Assembly: GCA_030062745.1 (NCBI GenBank)
Contig: CP099841.1
Coordinates: forward strand, 4,720,423 to 4,784,422
Direction: 5' to 3'
Length of the DNA: 64,000 bases
Source of the DNA: Capitulum mitella
Taxonomy: Eukaryota > Arthropoda > Thecostraca > Pollicipedomorpha > Pollicipedidae
In this document: positions 1 through 14,229 of the stretch, piece after piece
Layout of the letters: each line of letters begins with the position of its first letter
How positions within the stretch are numbered: position 1 is the stretch's first letter
Translations under genes and position numbers: made by a program
Notes under the pieces: generated by a model
Seen by the model: the letters and a program-made list of their open reading frames with translations, nothing else
Told to the model about the DNA's origin: nothing
Databases searched by the model: none

Positions 1-3000
1 TAAATATTTTTAAGGCAGATAGTGATGTTCTGCAGGGCTTAGAGTGTCGAGAAGTTAGCAGCCCATTCCGCCAAGACCAGTCCGGTTACGATATTTACGA
101 CCGCCACGAGGGGGTCGCCCTGGAGAAATATATCAGTGATTTTTATCCACGGCTAACATATTCATTTGGACCTTAATATATGGCTGTCAGGCAATCATGA
201 TCATGATAAAGATTTAACTGCGCAAAGCTACCATCTGAGTGGAAAGCTAATGCCCATGAGAGTTCAGTAATTTGGCATGGAAATTTGCAAACGACATGCG
301 GGAAGATGAGAAACACTGTCCTAATGTCCAGGTCCCAAAGATATAAAAGTCGTTGCTGCATAACTTGCGTAAAAGCCCGCAAACTGAACATTGTAATTAA
401 TAGCGCACATTTATTTCGTTTCTACACGTTCATAATACAATATATCAGCAGCTGTGACAATTTGATCTGAAATTTAGATATTAATGCTTATGATACTAGT
501 GCTAAGTGCCAAAAATGTTCCATCAACAAGCCAACTTTTTTGGCAAACGGGTTGCATATTGTACCATTTCTTGGAACATGGTTGATCGAAGACGGATGGA
601 ATGGAAGGATTTAACATTTAATGAAATGGCTTTTATTCTGTCCCGTCCAAACTGAAGTAAATCAAACCAAAGATCCCTTTCTCCTCAGAAAATGCAATCT
701 TCAGGGATGTGCAGTTTCTAGAACTGAGACGATATTCTGTCACCAATATTTCATAAATCAGATGATCGAGGACCGTTTTCAAAGCTGTATGATCCCCATT
801 GCAAGAAAACTTGACATTCAGACTGACACGTGCGGAGTATGCAGTACAGCCTACGGAGAATGGATAAAGAAACTTGCGAAGGTAGAATGAACTTGTGTAT
901 GTAGAATGTGTACGTCGCAATGAATAAAGAGGCGTCCTGCTCCCATTCTATGTGGACATTGTCGACTTTCATCAAAGGTCTCTACGACTCCGTGTCAATG
1001 AATCAATATCCCTGATCTGGGCATTTATTCACCGACCTATGGGCAATCAGGCTGACAACTGGGACAACAAAATTGGATGGGATCATTTGTCTTCAAAGCG
1101 TATTGATTATTAATAAAAAAGCTGCAGAACAGATGGCGCATAAACACAGATATATGCTCGGCTACCACTGGAAAAAGTTGCTAATCGGTTCCGATGCGAT
1201 GTTAAGTTCGCTGCTATAAACTATGATTCGAGGCCTAACACTGCTAATTTTGTGGGATGAGAATAACGGTACCCTTGCATAACGCTACCCTCAGAACAGT
1301 CAAAAACGCAACAAACGGGGGCAGTAATATTGGAACAAGCGTAATAAAGGAAGGGCATAACAGCGTTTATTGCATAGCAAGCTCCAGGGTAACCTATAAG
1401 CACGGCTGATTAACTGAAAGCCAGAGCAGCTGGATTACGACGGCAGCAGAACAGCCCGGTACTTTGGTTAAACCTCACCACCTCCTGCACCAGAGCCGTC
1501 GCCAGCGCTGACCGCGCGCCCCTGCTGCCGCGGCTCACCACTTACCGTTGGCCGATGCCCTCAGCGTGAGCAACACCAGCAGGGGGCCGAGCATTCTGCG
1601 CCGGTTGCGGCGTTCACCGCGCGCGCGGCGCTGTGCATCTCCCGCGCCTCGCACGGACGGCCATGGCGCCGCCTTCTGCCGCGCCGCCGGCGGCGTCAGC
1701 GGCGCGCCGGCCGCGATACGGCGACGTTAGCGGCGCTGCCGTTGTCGCGCCAGATGAACTCGCTGCCGCCTGCAAATTGACCCGGCAGGTCAGCGCCTCG
1801 TCGCCGGCAGTAAGGGAAGATGAAGTGCCCTGGTTGGTTTTGTCGGCTAAATTGGCAGTCCGTATACCTGGGCAGCCACCATCCGCGCCAAATGAAAGGA
1901 GGGATAAGGGCGGCGCAAAAATTACAGCGGTGGTAAAAGCAGCCCTGTCCTTTAACTTAACAGGTGGAGCGCATCAAGATGGATCTGCGTTGTGAGCCAT
2001 AGCGCGAAACATTAATTAACCAACACTACCTGATGCGTTATTCAGGCAAAGAAGAGATTTGGATGTGGGTTGCTGGAATAGATTGGGATGACTACCTTCT
2101 GTCCGATTAAAATAAGATAACCGGCATTTTTCTCACTCGCTTTTCAATCATTCACTGTCTTTTGCCGCATTGCCATAATAGCGATCAAAGCTGTGGCAAT
2201 ACAAATCCAAAGAATCACATGTGAAACAGAAGCACGCGGTTATGTGCGTTACCACAGCTGCCGGCTAAAAAGCGCAATGCCGGCGAGGGACGGTAACACG
2301 CACCAGTGTCGAAAATCGCCGCGAAAAATAACAAACACTGTGATTAATAATGAGCCAATAACATTCCAGTTTGAAGTAGGTGGCATGAAATCTGTTGCTG
2401 GCGCATCGTTTCTAAGAAATGGTTACCTTTTCTTTGTTTTAGCCTCACCTATCATTGGTTTTTCTGTAAAATATAAAAGGACGGGAGGCATTTACTTTAG
2501 AATCGTAGGATCTGTATGAGACTATGGCATCAGGCCTCCATCACTCATCAGCTGGAGTTGGAGTATTCGTAAACAAGAGGAGAATGAGTGAGTGAGTGAG
2601 TGAGTGGAGGAGAGGGAGAGAGAGGGAGAAAGAGAGGGGAAGATGAAGGGAAAGTGACATAGGGAAGGTAATAAGGAATGGGTTGAGAGCAAAACGAAGT
2701 AGAATCATTATGGAGAATCCAATGAAAGTTGCGGTGATCAGGAGCAAAAACATTTGAAGATCCCGGAAAATACATACCGATGCATATTCATCATGGTCTC
2801 CTATGTCGATATTCTGACCTTTCTCACTTTAAGTAGACCTGAAGCCTTTGAACGACTAGATGATATTTTGTTTGGCTGTAAACCAAACGAAAATTGTTTT
2901 TTTTTGCCAGCTTTAATCCTAAATTAGTCCGAAAGTAAGACGTGGAGCACGCTGGCATGAAGGTCTATTCGAAACACAACTTGTTGCGCTGATAACATCC

Positions 3001-6000
3001 CACGTCCGAGGCCTGAACGCGGAGTGCTTTCCCTCTGGTACTGGACGAGATGGCCATGAAGGATGCTCTACATATTGTCAAGATCACGGCACAGCCGCTC
3101 ATGGTCAGGGCGACCTGATTCGGGTCACGTAGTGCTCACTCCTTGTGAGCATCCGAGCTGTGCCTGTCACGCGTTTGATATGACCCAAGTATGTTATATC
3201 GGAGCGGTGAGGAGAAAATCTATGTAGTCGCGCAATGCAGACTCACCATGTTTTCGAACATCCAGCATTTTGGTTATCTGTGTCTATGAGTGTGTATTTG
3301 TATGTGTTTACAAAACATGACATCGTTTTTGAAAACGCCCCTATGTTTAATACTTTTAGCTAAACACCTACAAATCCCAAAGCCAAATTATGTACGTATC
3401 GACATTGCTCGAGACAGTCCAAATCTTAGGTATACATTTCGTTAGGACCACATTTCAATGTGGCTTTTATTGTGTAAGGCCAATTTTCTAAACTACCAAA
3501 CAGACTGTTTACAGCTCTGGTTGTAGCCGTATAAGTTCGAACCACAATGAGGTTTATCAAGTTTGGTTATTCTTTTTTAGTTTTAGAAGCCTTTTACGAC
3601 AGCTCACTGCAACACGCAGAACGAAGTCCATGTAAAAGCGTCCAAACCAACCGAGAATTCAGTTTGTTTTTCTTCTCCTGCGTCTAACTGAATTTGGTGG
3701 CATCCAATCAGCTGTTTCAACACAAGCGAATCGGACGTGCAGGCCGGCTGCATTTCGATCCAGTTGCACTCTTGAATCCGGTTCTCCAACAGCCAACTAA
3801 CGCTCGCTGTAATTATCTTCCATCTACTTCAAATCGGCTTACGGGACGGGCCGGAAAATTTCCATGGCTAAGGGACCTAGCGGCCATCTTCAGACACAAA
3901 GCATACGCTTCGGGCTGCGGCATAAGAGCGGAGGAATCCCTTCTACCACGGAGGGATGGCATGTTTGGTGGGGAACGTCACGCATCGACAAAAGGAGACG
4001 TTTTGACCAACCGCCTTGTTCAGTTTCAAAGAAAAAAACTTTAGCTTCCACATCAGGGTCCAAAGCAAGGTATCAGACTAGGGAAAAGGCGTTCATTATT
4101 TGAACTTTATGGCAAAACTATGGACGTTTTCGATTTCTCTCGTAGTTTTTTTTCAGGTCACCCCAAGTTTAAGGACACGTTTTTGACGAGATTTGGGGAT
4201 TGTTGTTGGCTTAATTGCTCAGAGAACTGCCTCAAACATGAGCATTAGACAGACAGCATTTCGAACGGTAAGGTCCCCGGCTCTTGACAATCAAATGGTA
4301 TTCCGATGGCGTGGAGGCTCTGACAAGGACCTAATAACAATGATCTTAATGTATAATTTATTTAAGAGTCCCAATTAATGGGTGCATCGGGGTTCAAGCT
4401 CGCGATATTCCGACTCGAGACTGAAGCGACCACTCGGTTAACAACGCGACTGTAATAGCAACTTACCAGACCGTTTCTGATGGCCGAGTGATACAGTATC
4501 GGTCTAACAGTCAGGAGATAGTGACTATAAGTCGCTGTGCACTTCATTCGCTTCGAGCCGTTACAATTTCAGAGCTAACAGGCGAGGACCACCATCAAGA
4601 CGTCGCATCAGGGACACGTATGGGGACGACCAAAGCATCTAAAAACAACTGGAAGTGAACCCATCACGTTTGGAAGTCGGCGAGAAATTATGTACGCTAT
4701 GAGGAAAACGATACGAACGATTGCGCCAAAAATATAAAAAAACTGTAGTCTGTTTAGGAGAGGAAGTATTCGAGTGCGAAATTAAAACAAACACAACATA
4801 TAAATGCAGAAAAGGGATATCCACAAAAGTGCCTCAAGCCGCATCCACCCGGGACGTTTTATAAAATAATTTTGATGTCATGATTATTCCGCTGGAAAAA
4901 TGGAACCGACCAGCCTTTATTTTGTTGTTTATAAACCGGATGTATTCTTATTCCGTATTTGTCTGCTACTCTTGTCGAATATTCCAACCCATCGCCCGAT
5001 TATGTACATTGGTCGATCTTTCTTTTTATGCGGAGTTCCTCCAATAATTATGCTCAGTAACCAAGTTGCATGAAAAACCAGTACAGTTTCGTGAAGGCTG
5101 CTGCAATACGTAAAGAATTTATGAAGACAAAACAAACAAGAGGTTACCCAGGCAAAAATTATATTCAATGCGGGTCAAATATATAAAAAATATCTGTTCT
5201 TGACCAGGGTGTCAAGAAAGAAGAAACAACCAGTGAGTAGGGCGAAGGGAATTTTCCAAAACTGATGTATAAAATGTGCTTTATATGTCCTCCAAATGTT
5301 TACCTCCTGAGCACTCCGTAAGCCTGCAGAATGCGGAGGCTTGGGGTATGCAGTGTGCAGATGTTGAGAAAAGTGGTCACTCTTGGCCGTGACCACGAAA
5401 ATTTCGGATGACTGTCCGCAAGCTTCGGCTAAAGCGTGATGGAACGAGAACTGCTGAAGGCCGCTTAGACCCACTAGTCGTTCTAGGTGGACACGAAGAC
5501 CTAAGAGCTAAGCAGACACTTGCGATCTAAGAGCCGCTTGCAGCAGGGCAGCTCACGCCTCACGCCGCCCGAGAAGTTCACGCCGCACGCCGTCACACGT
5601 CCGCCACGCACCTCCGACTGCACGGCGAACCGCCCGGCGTCAGCGCCGCTTGTCCGCGTCCGGCGGTCACCTGCCGGCCGACGCCGCCGACGATCTCCGG
5701 CCGCCGGCGCCGACGACCCGGGCCTGTCTCCGTCGGCCGACTGCTGTCCGTCGGCGGCCGGCCGGCAGCGTCCCGCCGACGGCGACGCCTGCGGGCACGG
5801 TTAACGAGGGCGGCGGGGCGGGGGCTTGGAACCTGCGAGCCATCCCAGGCCGGGCGGAGACCACTTGAGATGTGGAAGAAACCATGCGCGACAGATTAAC
5901 GAACTGCAGGCGCAAATTGTTTGTAGAATTGTCGAACAGCCATTTGCCTATTTTGCTTAGTCACCGGAACTGGGAAGTCATGTATATCAGACTGTTAGGA

Positions 6001-9000
6001 ATGCATACGAGCCCCACTTTCAATCTTTCGTTTCTTCGAGGAGTGAAGCAGTTTAATTTCCGCGGGACTCAGGGAATACTTTGAAGCATCTGTTAACATT
6101 AATAAATGTACCCCAACCCTCCTTGTTACCGAGGTTGGGATACACTAATTGCAAATCCAATTGATTGCCATGGAAGTCACCACTAACCACATGTTCTGTT
6201 GCATATTCTGTGCTATGTACAGACACGTACTGCACGTTGTGTTTACATTTTGTTTTGCAGGGCCTTCATATGAATTCTATGCCTCATAGTCACATACTAT
6301 GTCATCGTACAAAGCCCCATGCCTGAAATATGTACAAACTACCCATTCCAGGATGGTAATAAATATCCTACATGAAAATCCGGTTATTAGTCTGTTACGC
6401 TGAACAATCATTCAGACAACGACTCTGGGCTGGCTGCGGTTTTTCGTGCGGAAGTTTATGACGAGTTCAAAGTTCATCTTTGGTTCCTCTAAAACGCATT
6501 TTGCTGTCAGATGTAGGCACGCTAATATGAAATGGATATTGCCAAAGCGAGCCAAAACCTTCAACGGAATTTCACCATAGACCAGCTCACACGTTGTTCC
6601 TTCCTTACATTTCGTTTTCTAAACGACTTTATCTCATTTTCAAAAACTATTGGAAAAAATGCAAAGGAACTACTGCAGTTATCACTGCAACGATGTAATA
6701 AAAGTTTAGCATTGCTGTGGTGCCAGCATAAAACCATTATTGGAATAATGAAACGTTATTCAAGAAAAAGAAAACGCAGAATGAGATTATTTAAAGAATC
6801 TCGTTGGGCTAAAAGCAAGCAACAACGCGTCTTAATCCGATGACATTGAGAACATAAGTTTCGGAACACATCCTACTTACTACGTTGTTTGGACATATTC
6901 TCTCATCAACAATTATTTATGCCAGCCTTCCATGAGGTTACTAAAAACATCTACATTGCATTTCTTATGCCCTTAGAAGACGATAAACTGATGACTAGTT
7001 TCGCATTTCACATAGACGTGGTTCTGTATTTTGAATGTCCTCTCAGCTATTGAAATATTCGCATTGTGCTGTTACTGCAATAACGAGAAGATCGTCTACT
7101 GAAATCATTTTTTTACGTTTAACCAGTTTCTCACTTCCATGCTAAAATATCCCATTTGAGGGTGGCATAAGACATACAAAGGCAGAAAAGCCTGAGGATA
7201 TTGGTGGTTGGTTGGCATGGGTGGGCTGACTACGTTATCAAGACTTTAGGTGGCGGAAACCGTACATGTGTGGTTTTAATCCACAAACAATGACATGAGA
7301 TTATATGTACAATAACAGTATATCGCGGGGAATCAAAACTTTGCATATTAGGAGGCTTGTGTTATGTCCCTTTTCCAGCATATACATTCTCATGCAAGCC
7401 GAGGAGTCAGTAATGAGCCAAAGGCAATCAAGTACTCCAAGATCTCACTTTCATTGCCTTTATCCTCCGATATTTTGTTCGCTTTCTGTGTCTTGAAAAA
7501 GTGTGCTCCAATTAACTTTCCATCCATTTACGGAAACGAGATGCTAACGTCAGCCAACCAGAACGTTCTTTTGCTTTGCGTGACTCTAGCCGATCTACAA
7601 CTTTGCGAATCTATGTCGAGTTTGTGGCCGCGGTATTCGTTGCCAGCGCGTGTCGAGAAAACTTGAGCTCTTCTCTGCAGAAAAGGTGGCATCGTAGAAC
7701 TATACTCTGCTTGCAGCTAGTGGGCACGATTTTTGCTCTCGCTTTTTGCAAATGAGCGGAAAAGAATATCACAAATAAAGAAATAAGAAGACATATGAAA
7801 AGGGCTTATTGCTTGGCAGCGGGAATGACAAGATTTACAGCTTTGCAGCTTTGCAGCGAGAATGCCAGGGTGTATTTCGGAAAACGTATTGCCACAAAGG
7901 AGCATATTTTTACCTTCCGCGGAAAGGCATTCGAGAAATAATCTTGCGTAAACGTGCATTCATGTATGGGGGAAGGTCTTAGTGTCCCAGACCCTCTTTT
8001 AGCCGTTAGCGGGAGTGGCGAACACATCTGCAGACGCACATTTTAAGCAAGTTATAAATGCATGCGCCTTTATATCACTGAAAACTGTGATTTCCTCAAC
8101 TGTAATGTACGCGTTAATGAGATTTACTTGAAGATAGCCATACCAAAAGTGTTTGGGACACTGATTCGAAGTATGACGTTCATTGACATTTTCATTCAGG
8201 CCTTCTTAACATTTAACTAAAACATGTGGATTTGTATTATTCATTAAAAGGTACAATACTGGCTTTGCATAGTTTAACGTTATTTTTAGGCAGAGGATGT
8301 ACGAAACGTCGTGAACTGCGCGTTTTATTCGGTTACCCTGCTCTGCTCCCCACTGTACCCAGGGCTTTTTTTTCTGTTTTCACATCCCCATGGATGCGTT
8401 GACCAGGTTTGGCAGGCCGTTAATGGTAATAAATACGTCGCATCGTTACCCGAGCACATGCCGATTGCTGCACTTACTCGTATATCACTCGTACCAGAAG
8501 CTCGTACTTGCTTTCTTCCGTTTGAGCTCCTTTACTGCCCTCACATATGGCACCACTTTTGAATTTGCCCTGAGGCGGTATTTTCCGAGGCTTAACTTCA
8601 AAATTACATAAAGCATATAGAATACAACATAGGAAAGGAATATATTAACATACCTAAGTCAAGACAACGTACCTTTTCATAATTTTCTCTTGTTCCAATG
8701 CAGGTCGGAAGTCCATTGTGCCCTCGCAACTATATCACCGAGGTTCGTGATGGACTTGCCTTTCTTTGTGTCCGGTGTGGTGCGTCGTTACACATACATC
8801 ATTTGCGTTGCAACTGCAGTGACGGCGAAGCAAACCATTTAATAAGGACCCCAACTGACAAAGATGCTGTAGAATGTCTTGGTGTGTATGCAGTAAAAAG
8901 GCGAACTCAGGTTATCACTAACCGATTTGCTGTCCACATCACCTTCGTTAATGGACATGGTCTTAACCTTGACCGGACAAGGGGGCGGATGCCATCCCCG

Positions 9001-9200
9001 AGCGGTGTTTCCGAGACCACGGCAAAACGGTGGTCGACATCGCCGTAAAATGTTACATACATAGCTGACCATACGTTCATTGCGCATGCGTTGGAAAAGA
9101 GTGACTCCAGGTCATCCCAGGCCACTGAGTTATGACGTCGTTATTGAAGGGTTGCAGAAAGATTTTTGCGCCAAATGTCGTATTTTTGATATTTCATAGC
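1..9200. other. No supported gene; two GC islands
   Basis: AT-rich, CpG-containing DNA with only short, unrecognised open frames. GC-rich patches lie at about 1475-1830 and 5530-5860. The second has open frames on both strands of arginine/alanine/proline-rich composition, which is a compositional effect. Confidence 0.7.
2582..2642. repeat. GTGA / GA-rich low-complexity tract
   Basis: About seven GTGA units followed by GAGAGG-type purine repeats. Confidence 0.9.
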
Positions 9201-12200
9201 AATATATATGCATAAAGGGCAGATCGGGCATAAAATCGGTTCAGAATGGCAGCCCACACGCAAACAGGTCACTCGTCAAGTCAATGACCTTTTCAAGGCC
9301 ATACGAAGGTCAATGACATAAGACTACCCTTTTTATCCTGGGACATTCCTGTAGTAATTTCTGCCAGTGAATATGATAAAAGGGATGATTTTAGGCCTAT
9401 TTGGTCCTTAACGTGTTCCTTTTTTACTCCCGAAAATCGATTTATAGCTCCCAGGAATAAAGTTTCACCTGACTTGTGGTTACTGGTTATTCTGACGGGG
9501 TGGGCCCGTGTACCGCTGCATTCCTTGGGCACACAGCTATTGATTGCCTTTTGTCCCAAGGCGCTTGGCGGGGAGGGGAGATGGGAGGCTACCTACCACC
9601 CCTCTCGTCATCGGTGCGAGTGAAAATCCCTCCCGTCCTGCAAGGTTTACCCCGACATTGACTGGCGGTAATAGCATCTCTACCTTACCATTGGCAGGGG
9701 AGCCTTTAACGTTCCCTTGTCTTTCTCGAGAAACAGTCGTCCTATTCGACTGGTGCAAACGGCAATCTTTAGTGCCGAACCTTGCAGTCCTGTACACATA
9801 TTTTTTTACTTTTGGGCCAATGATAGACGTCACAGGATAGATTAAACACGAAAAGTAAACATTTTCGCCAGAGTCGCCTTATCACAAAGAAAAACAGGCC
9901 GAAACTGAAGCTGACGAGGTAATGTGTTCCTAACAACTAAATATCACATTGTGAGTGCCGCGTGAACAAAAGCCGTAAAACATCAAGGTCACAGGTTGGG
10001 TCAAATTTAACGTCCGTTATAAAGCGCTATGCAATGCATGTTTCCTAGCCTGCATGAGACGGAGATTCTAAAAAAGACACTTTCTAAGAGCATTGGGCAC
10101 AAAAAAGGTCTTCAAATGGCCCTAATCATCGTGCACATGCAATATTGCCAGATTTCATAGTTTTTTATATTGCAACATTTCGAAATGTCACGAGCACGCT
10201 AGTGACTTCCATCTAACATCTTTGGATGACCCTACGACTAAGTTTGTCTTATGTTGCACATTTTCATGGAACGTTGCACAACACTGCAAAGGCTGCTATC
10301 TTCACACCAATTATCCAGAACGTCAAATGGACGCCACCAATTTACTCTTCAAGCTGTAATCTGCATAAAACCGCTTTAGGTCACAATACAAAAAGTGCTG
10401 CGTTGGACTGTGGAATTTTCGTGTCTTCTATCAAGAATCCAAAATCAGCTTGATCAGATTCGTTCGTGCAATGTCTTTTTCGCTGGGTCCGGAAAGTCGG
10501 AAATGAATATTTGACCTAGAATAACCTATCATGAGGCCAGTGGTGCACTATATTGAACTCTCTGGTCATGCTGATATGCAATGCAAATCATAGTTGCTAT
10601 GCACTATGAAAGCATCGGCAATATAGCGGTGAAGTGAAATTAGACTTGAAATCGCAAAACATGATTGTCTTTACGACGCCATGAAGGCGTGAACTAGGAT
10701 GACCTCTCTTCCGATTTTTGTCAGTATGTACAAAATTGATGTGAAAAGGTGTTGAAAGTTTCAGGACACTACGTTCACTTGTTCTGGAGATATCTAAGAA
10801 ATGCGTTGGGGGTGCTGAATCCCCCCAGCAGCAAACCCGGCAGTGGCGGGCTTACTGTTGATCTTAGAAGCGCAAGCAGGTCTTGATTTGCGAAAACATT
10901 GATTAAACACTTAGATGCATGTTACGAATAGCAGATACCAAGGAACATAATAAGTCACTCTGCATGCACGGAATGATCTTGCTCTTTGTCAGTGCAACAT
11001 GCCACCACAATGGTCCAAATCCCGCTGCAATGAGTACTAACGAGGCCCGTTATGACGTTTTTCCCTGCGCACACACCCCATATGAAGGGAGATCATCCAT
11101 TTTTATTTCCTCCTAATATACAAAATAATGATAGCCGAGGACTGAAAGCAGCACCATTGAATAGCCTCGTTCTTGGTGTTTCGAAAACCATCTTGTTTGG
11201 CCTACTTTGTGCGTTACGTCCTTGGCCAGGTCAGGTCAAATGGAGTCATGTTGTGGCTTATGTTATACGATCGACGGCCGTCACTTTTTGGCGATTTGGT
11301 GGTTTTGAGTGTCTTAGAAACTCGAATGCAGTTCATATATTCTCTTTACAGGTGTACGAGGTGATGTCAAATGAAAGAAGTCCGAAAGTCACCGGAAGTC
11401 ATATTAGGTCATTGTTCCCGCTGGTTGTTATGCGCCCCTCCACGCGTGGCGGGGCGGTGACCACCGCATGCGGATGTTTAAAACCACAGGTTTTAAACAT
11501 CAATATCCCTGGGAGTCACAGCCCCATACAAAATAAAAAAAACAGGACAGTTTTAGAATCGCTGATCATTGTTGGCAAGGAACTGTACATTCCAGAAAGA
11601 CATGTTAAATCGCTAAAAAGATATCTTAGAAAAACTAACCAGCGGAATTAAGTGGACCCCCATAACGGGGTGGGTTAGAGCGAGGCCATGGCCCGAGTGG
11701 GTATTATGACAAAGAGATAAAGTTAAACTGGGCGTCTGAGCCGACTCGACTGAACCCGATTTGGCCATTACAATTTCTGGAGGCTAATGGCTTTTGAAAC
11801 CACTGGGTACTGAATCACGACGTGTTCACTTAAGGGTAGCTCAGACAATTACATTTTGGTTTTTGAGTTTCCAGTGCGCTACTTTGCAAGCTCTTTGCCC
11901 AAATAGCTATTCGGGCAGAAATGTTGCGTTCATAGCCCTTCTTTCTAAGGGTGTTTTTGAACCGCTAAGCAATGACAACGAACAGTATCACGCACGCTCG
12001 TGATGTTTAATTTACAATCTCACGTTTGCAAAGTACTGGAATAGATAAAAAATTGCCCTTTTGCATTGCGGTAAACAAGGATGGAAAGGCTGCAAAGCCA
12101 TATTAAGAATGTCTCTCCAAATTTAGAGAGAAGCCGAGTAGATCTCGAACCTCATGCGTCTCAAGAAGAGTAACTGGTACTGCCACGCGTTATGCTGGGG

Positions 12201-13880
12201 ATGTATTTTACAATATATCCGTCATCTTGCCTGAACCAGATCTTGCGTCCGATGCCTGCCGCTGGTCGCCAGAATCCCCGTGGGAACGGAAATCCCGCAG
12301 ACCTCTGATAGCTGATCTCCAGCTATCGCCCGGCTGACGTCCGGCGACAGCCCCCGCAGATTGCCCCTCGTTCGCCGCCCCCGTGTCGGCGACAGCGCCG
12401 GCTGCCGGCGTCGTCACGCTCGTCCTGCGCTCACACGACTCCCCCCCCCTGGGCCGGTCACGGAGCCGTCCGGCCGCTCCGCTCAACACGTCAGTGCCCG
12501 CAGGTCCCGACTGCTGACGGATCGAACCGCTGACGCGGCGGCGACGGCCGGCCACCGACGGTGACCTGGCCAATGCCCCGTGGCGATTCGAGACGGCCGT
12601 CGGCCTGGGCGCGTGCTGGCGCACCTGACGCCGCTTCGTGCTGACCAGACATTACCGGATCAGCCACGTGACAGCTAATGAATGCAGGAAACACCAGCAG
12701 GACAGCGCGCCCGCACGCACGCTTTGAGAGGGAATAAATCACTCCGCAAGCAATTCAGCTCTACACAAAAGAAGCCCTGCAGGCCTCAGCTGTATTTTTT
12801 TTGCGCTAAAGATGACGTCATAGGGCCACTGCATTGCTGTCAAAGAAAATACGAAAATCAATGAGGAGTATCAGCACAGACTCGGCGTAGAAAACGTACC
12901 GAAAACGATTGCAAAACGCTATGGAACTGCTTGCGGACGTCATTCGATAGCCCTGTGCCGTGCGACCTAAAGATAGGAGACAAATTAGGCTGGTGGCAAT
13001 ACTGAGGTCACAGGTCAAGGCCAAGTCCAAAAATGTTGTTTGCAAGTGGCTGGCGGGGCAAGAGATGGTGCCGTCATATGCCATTTACATCATATCAAAG
13101 ATAAATAACGTACTTCAGGCGTATTATCCATATTACAAATCTAGTATCTTTCTTAGTTTCTGGGGACGGATTATGGCTAAATTAGGTCGATGTCCTGTGG
13201 TGTATTATCTCAATAACTGTTGAAATTACTTAGTTTGAAGTACATTTATTCGAATTAAATTGACACAAGTCGCATAAATTGCGAAAAGTAACAAAAAGTA
13301 ATTTGATTCATAATAATTTAATGTGAGGTCAAGGGTATAACACAATGAACTCTTAAAACATCATGACTCGCATCGCACTCTACCGTTATATTACAGCTCA
13401 CTGGGGCAAGCAAACAACCAGGAAATTCAAAGGAGAGGGAAAAAATCGAATTACCTTCATGACGTTGCTTTGACATGATTTTAAATACAGTCTATACGTG
13501 CGAAATTGATGTTAGAAAAGATATCAAAAGTTCCGTATCGCAACCTTCATTTATTTTTGAGATTTCTCGAAAATTCCCCCATGTTTGCTGCCTTGGTCAA
13601 CGATGACGCAATCCTGATGCAGGTTATCAAAGCCCACCCACCAGTTCACGTTGCTTTTACTACGCTATACTTCAGTGTTTTATTTGTGGAGGTCTGCGTG
13701 TAGGAGGAGAAATAGGCAGGCCCGGGCAGCGCTCTTTTCATGAGGTAGCTCATCCGATTCGCGTGTTATCGTATGTAATGTACACCTTTGGTAAGAAAAG
13801 GCATGTTGACAACCAGTTACAAACAATACTGGGAGAAGGTCGTCTGGCAAGATATCCTACCCCGATTGCCCAGCATCTGG
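9201..13880. other. No supported gene; GC island and scattered half-sites
   Basis: A GC-rich patch lies at 12230-12640, followed by a perfect CRE word TGACGTCA near 12813. A perfect DR1 lies at 13005-13017. A 600-base open frame on the plus strand (11052-11651) has no recognisable domain. 10650-10840 ends in a GGGGGTGCTGAATCCCCCC hairpin that recalls the ends of the TTAA element. Confidence 0.6.
13005..13017 (+). promoter_or_regulatory. DR1 nuclear-receptor half-site pair
   Basis: AGGTCA-C-AGGTCA. It may be part of an old repeat rather than a working enhancer. Confidence 0.35.
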
Positions 13881-14229
13881 TACATATTAGTGGAGGACCA
13901 CATACTCGGCAGTATATCCAGGCTGACATACGGTAAAGAGAACGTAGGAGCCCCTACTGCGTAGAAAGCAATTTTTGGCCAAGAGAGGTACTTGCATTAT
14001 ATTTGCAGTGTAGCGGATGTGGTGGTCTTCATTGTGCAACACAGACGAATCCAAAGAATCTTTCGTGATTCTGCTTTTCTGAAAGCCATGTTCGCACATC
14101 CTGTGGGAAGATGCCTCACAGCAGGCAATCTGAAGTAAAGAATGCGTCCAAGGAGGTCCCTGAGGTTCACGTGACACGATGCCCACACCAGGAAACTCAG
14201 GCGTCCGCTGGTGTCCTCTTTCTTCAGCA

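Noticed and set aside
4480..4560. tRNA-Leu/Ser-like A box (TGGCCGAGTG)
   Set aside because: No B box and no cloverleaf. At most an old SINE fragment.
8698..9048. 116-codon plus-strand frame with several Cys and His
   Set aside because: The spacing fits no zinc-binding family I know.
10650..10840. Possible third copy of the TTAA element (GGGGG..AATCCCCCC hairpin)
   Set aside because: Only the hairpin and a short flank resemble it, and no TTAA end is found.
11052..11651. 199-codon plus-strand open frame, among the longest in the left half
   Set aside because: No domain, no coding-like composition, and it runs through AT-rich and hairpin-like sequence. I could not support it as a gene.
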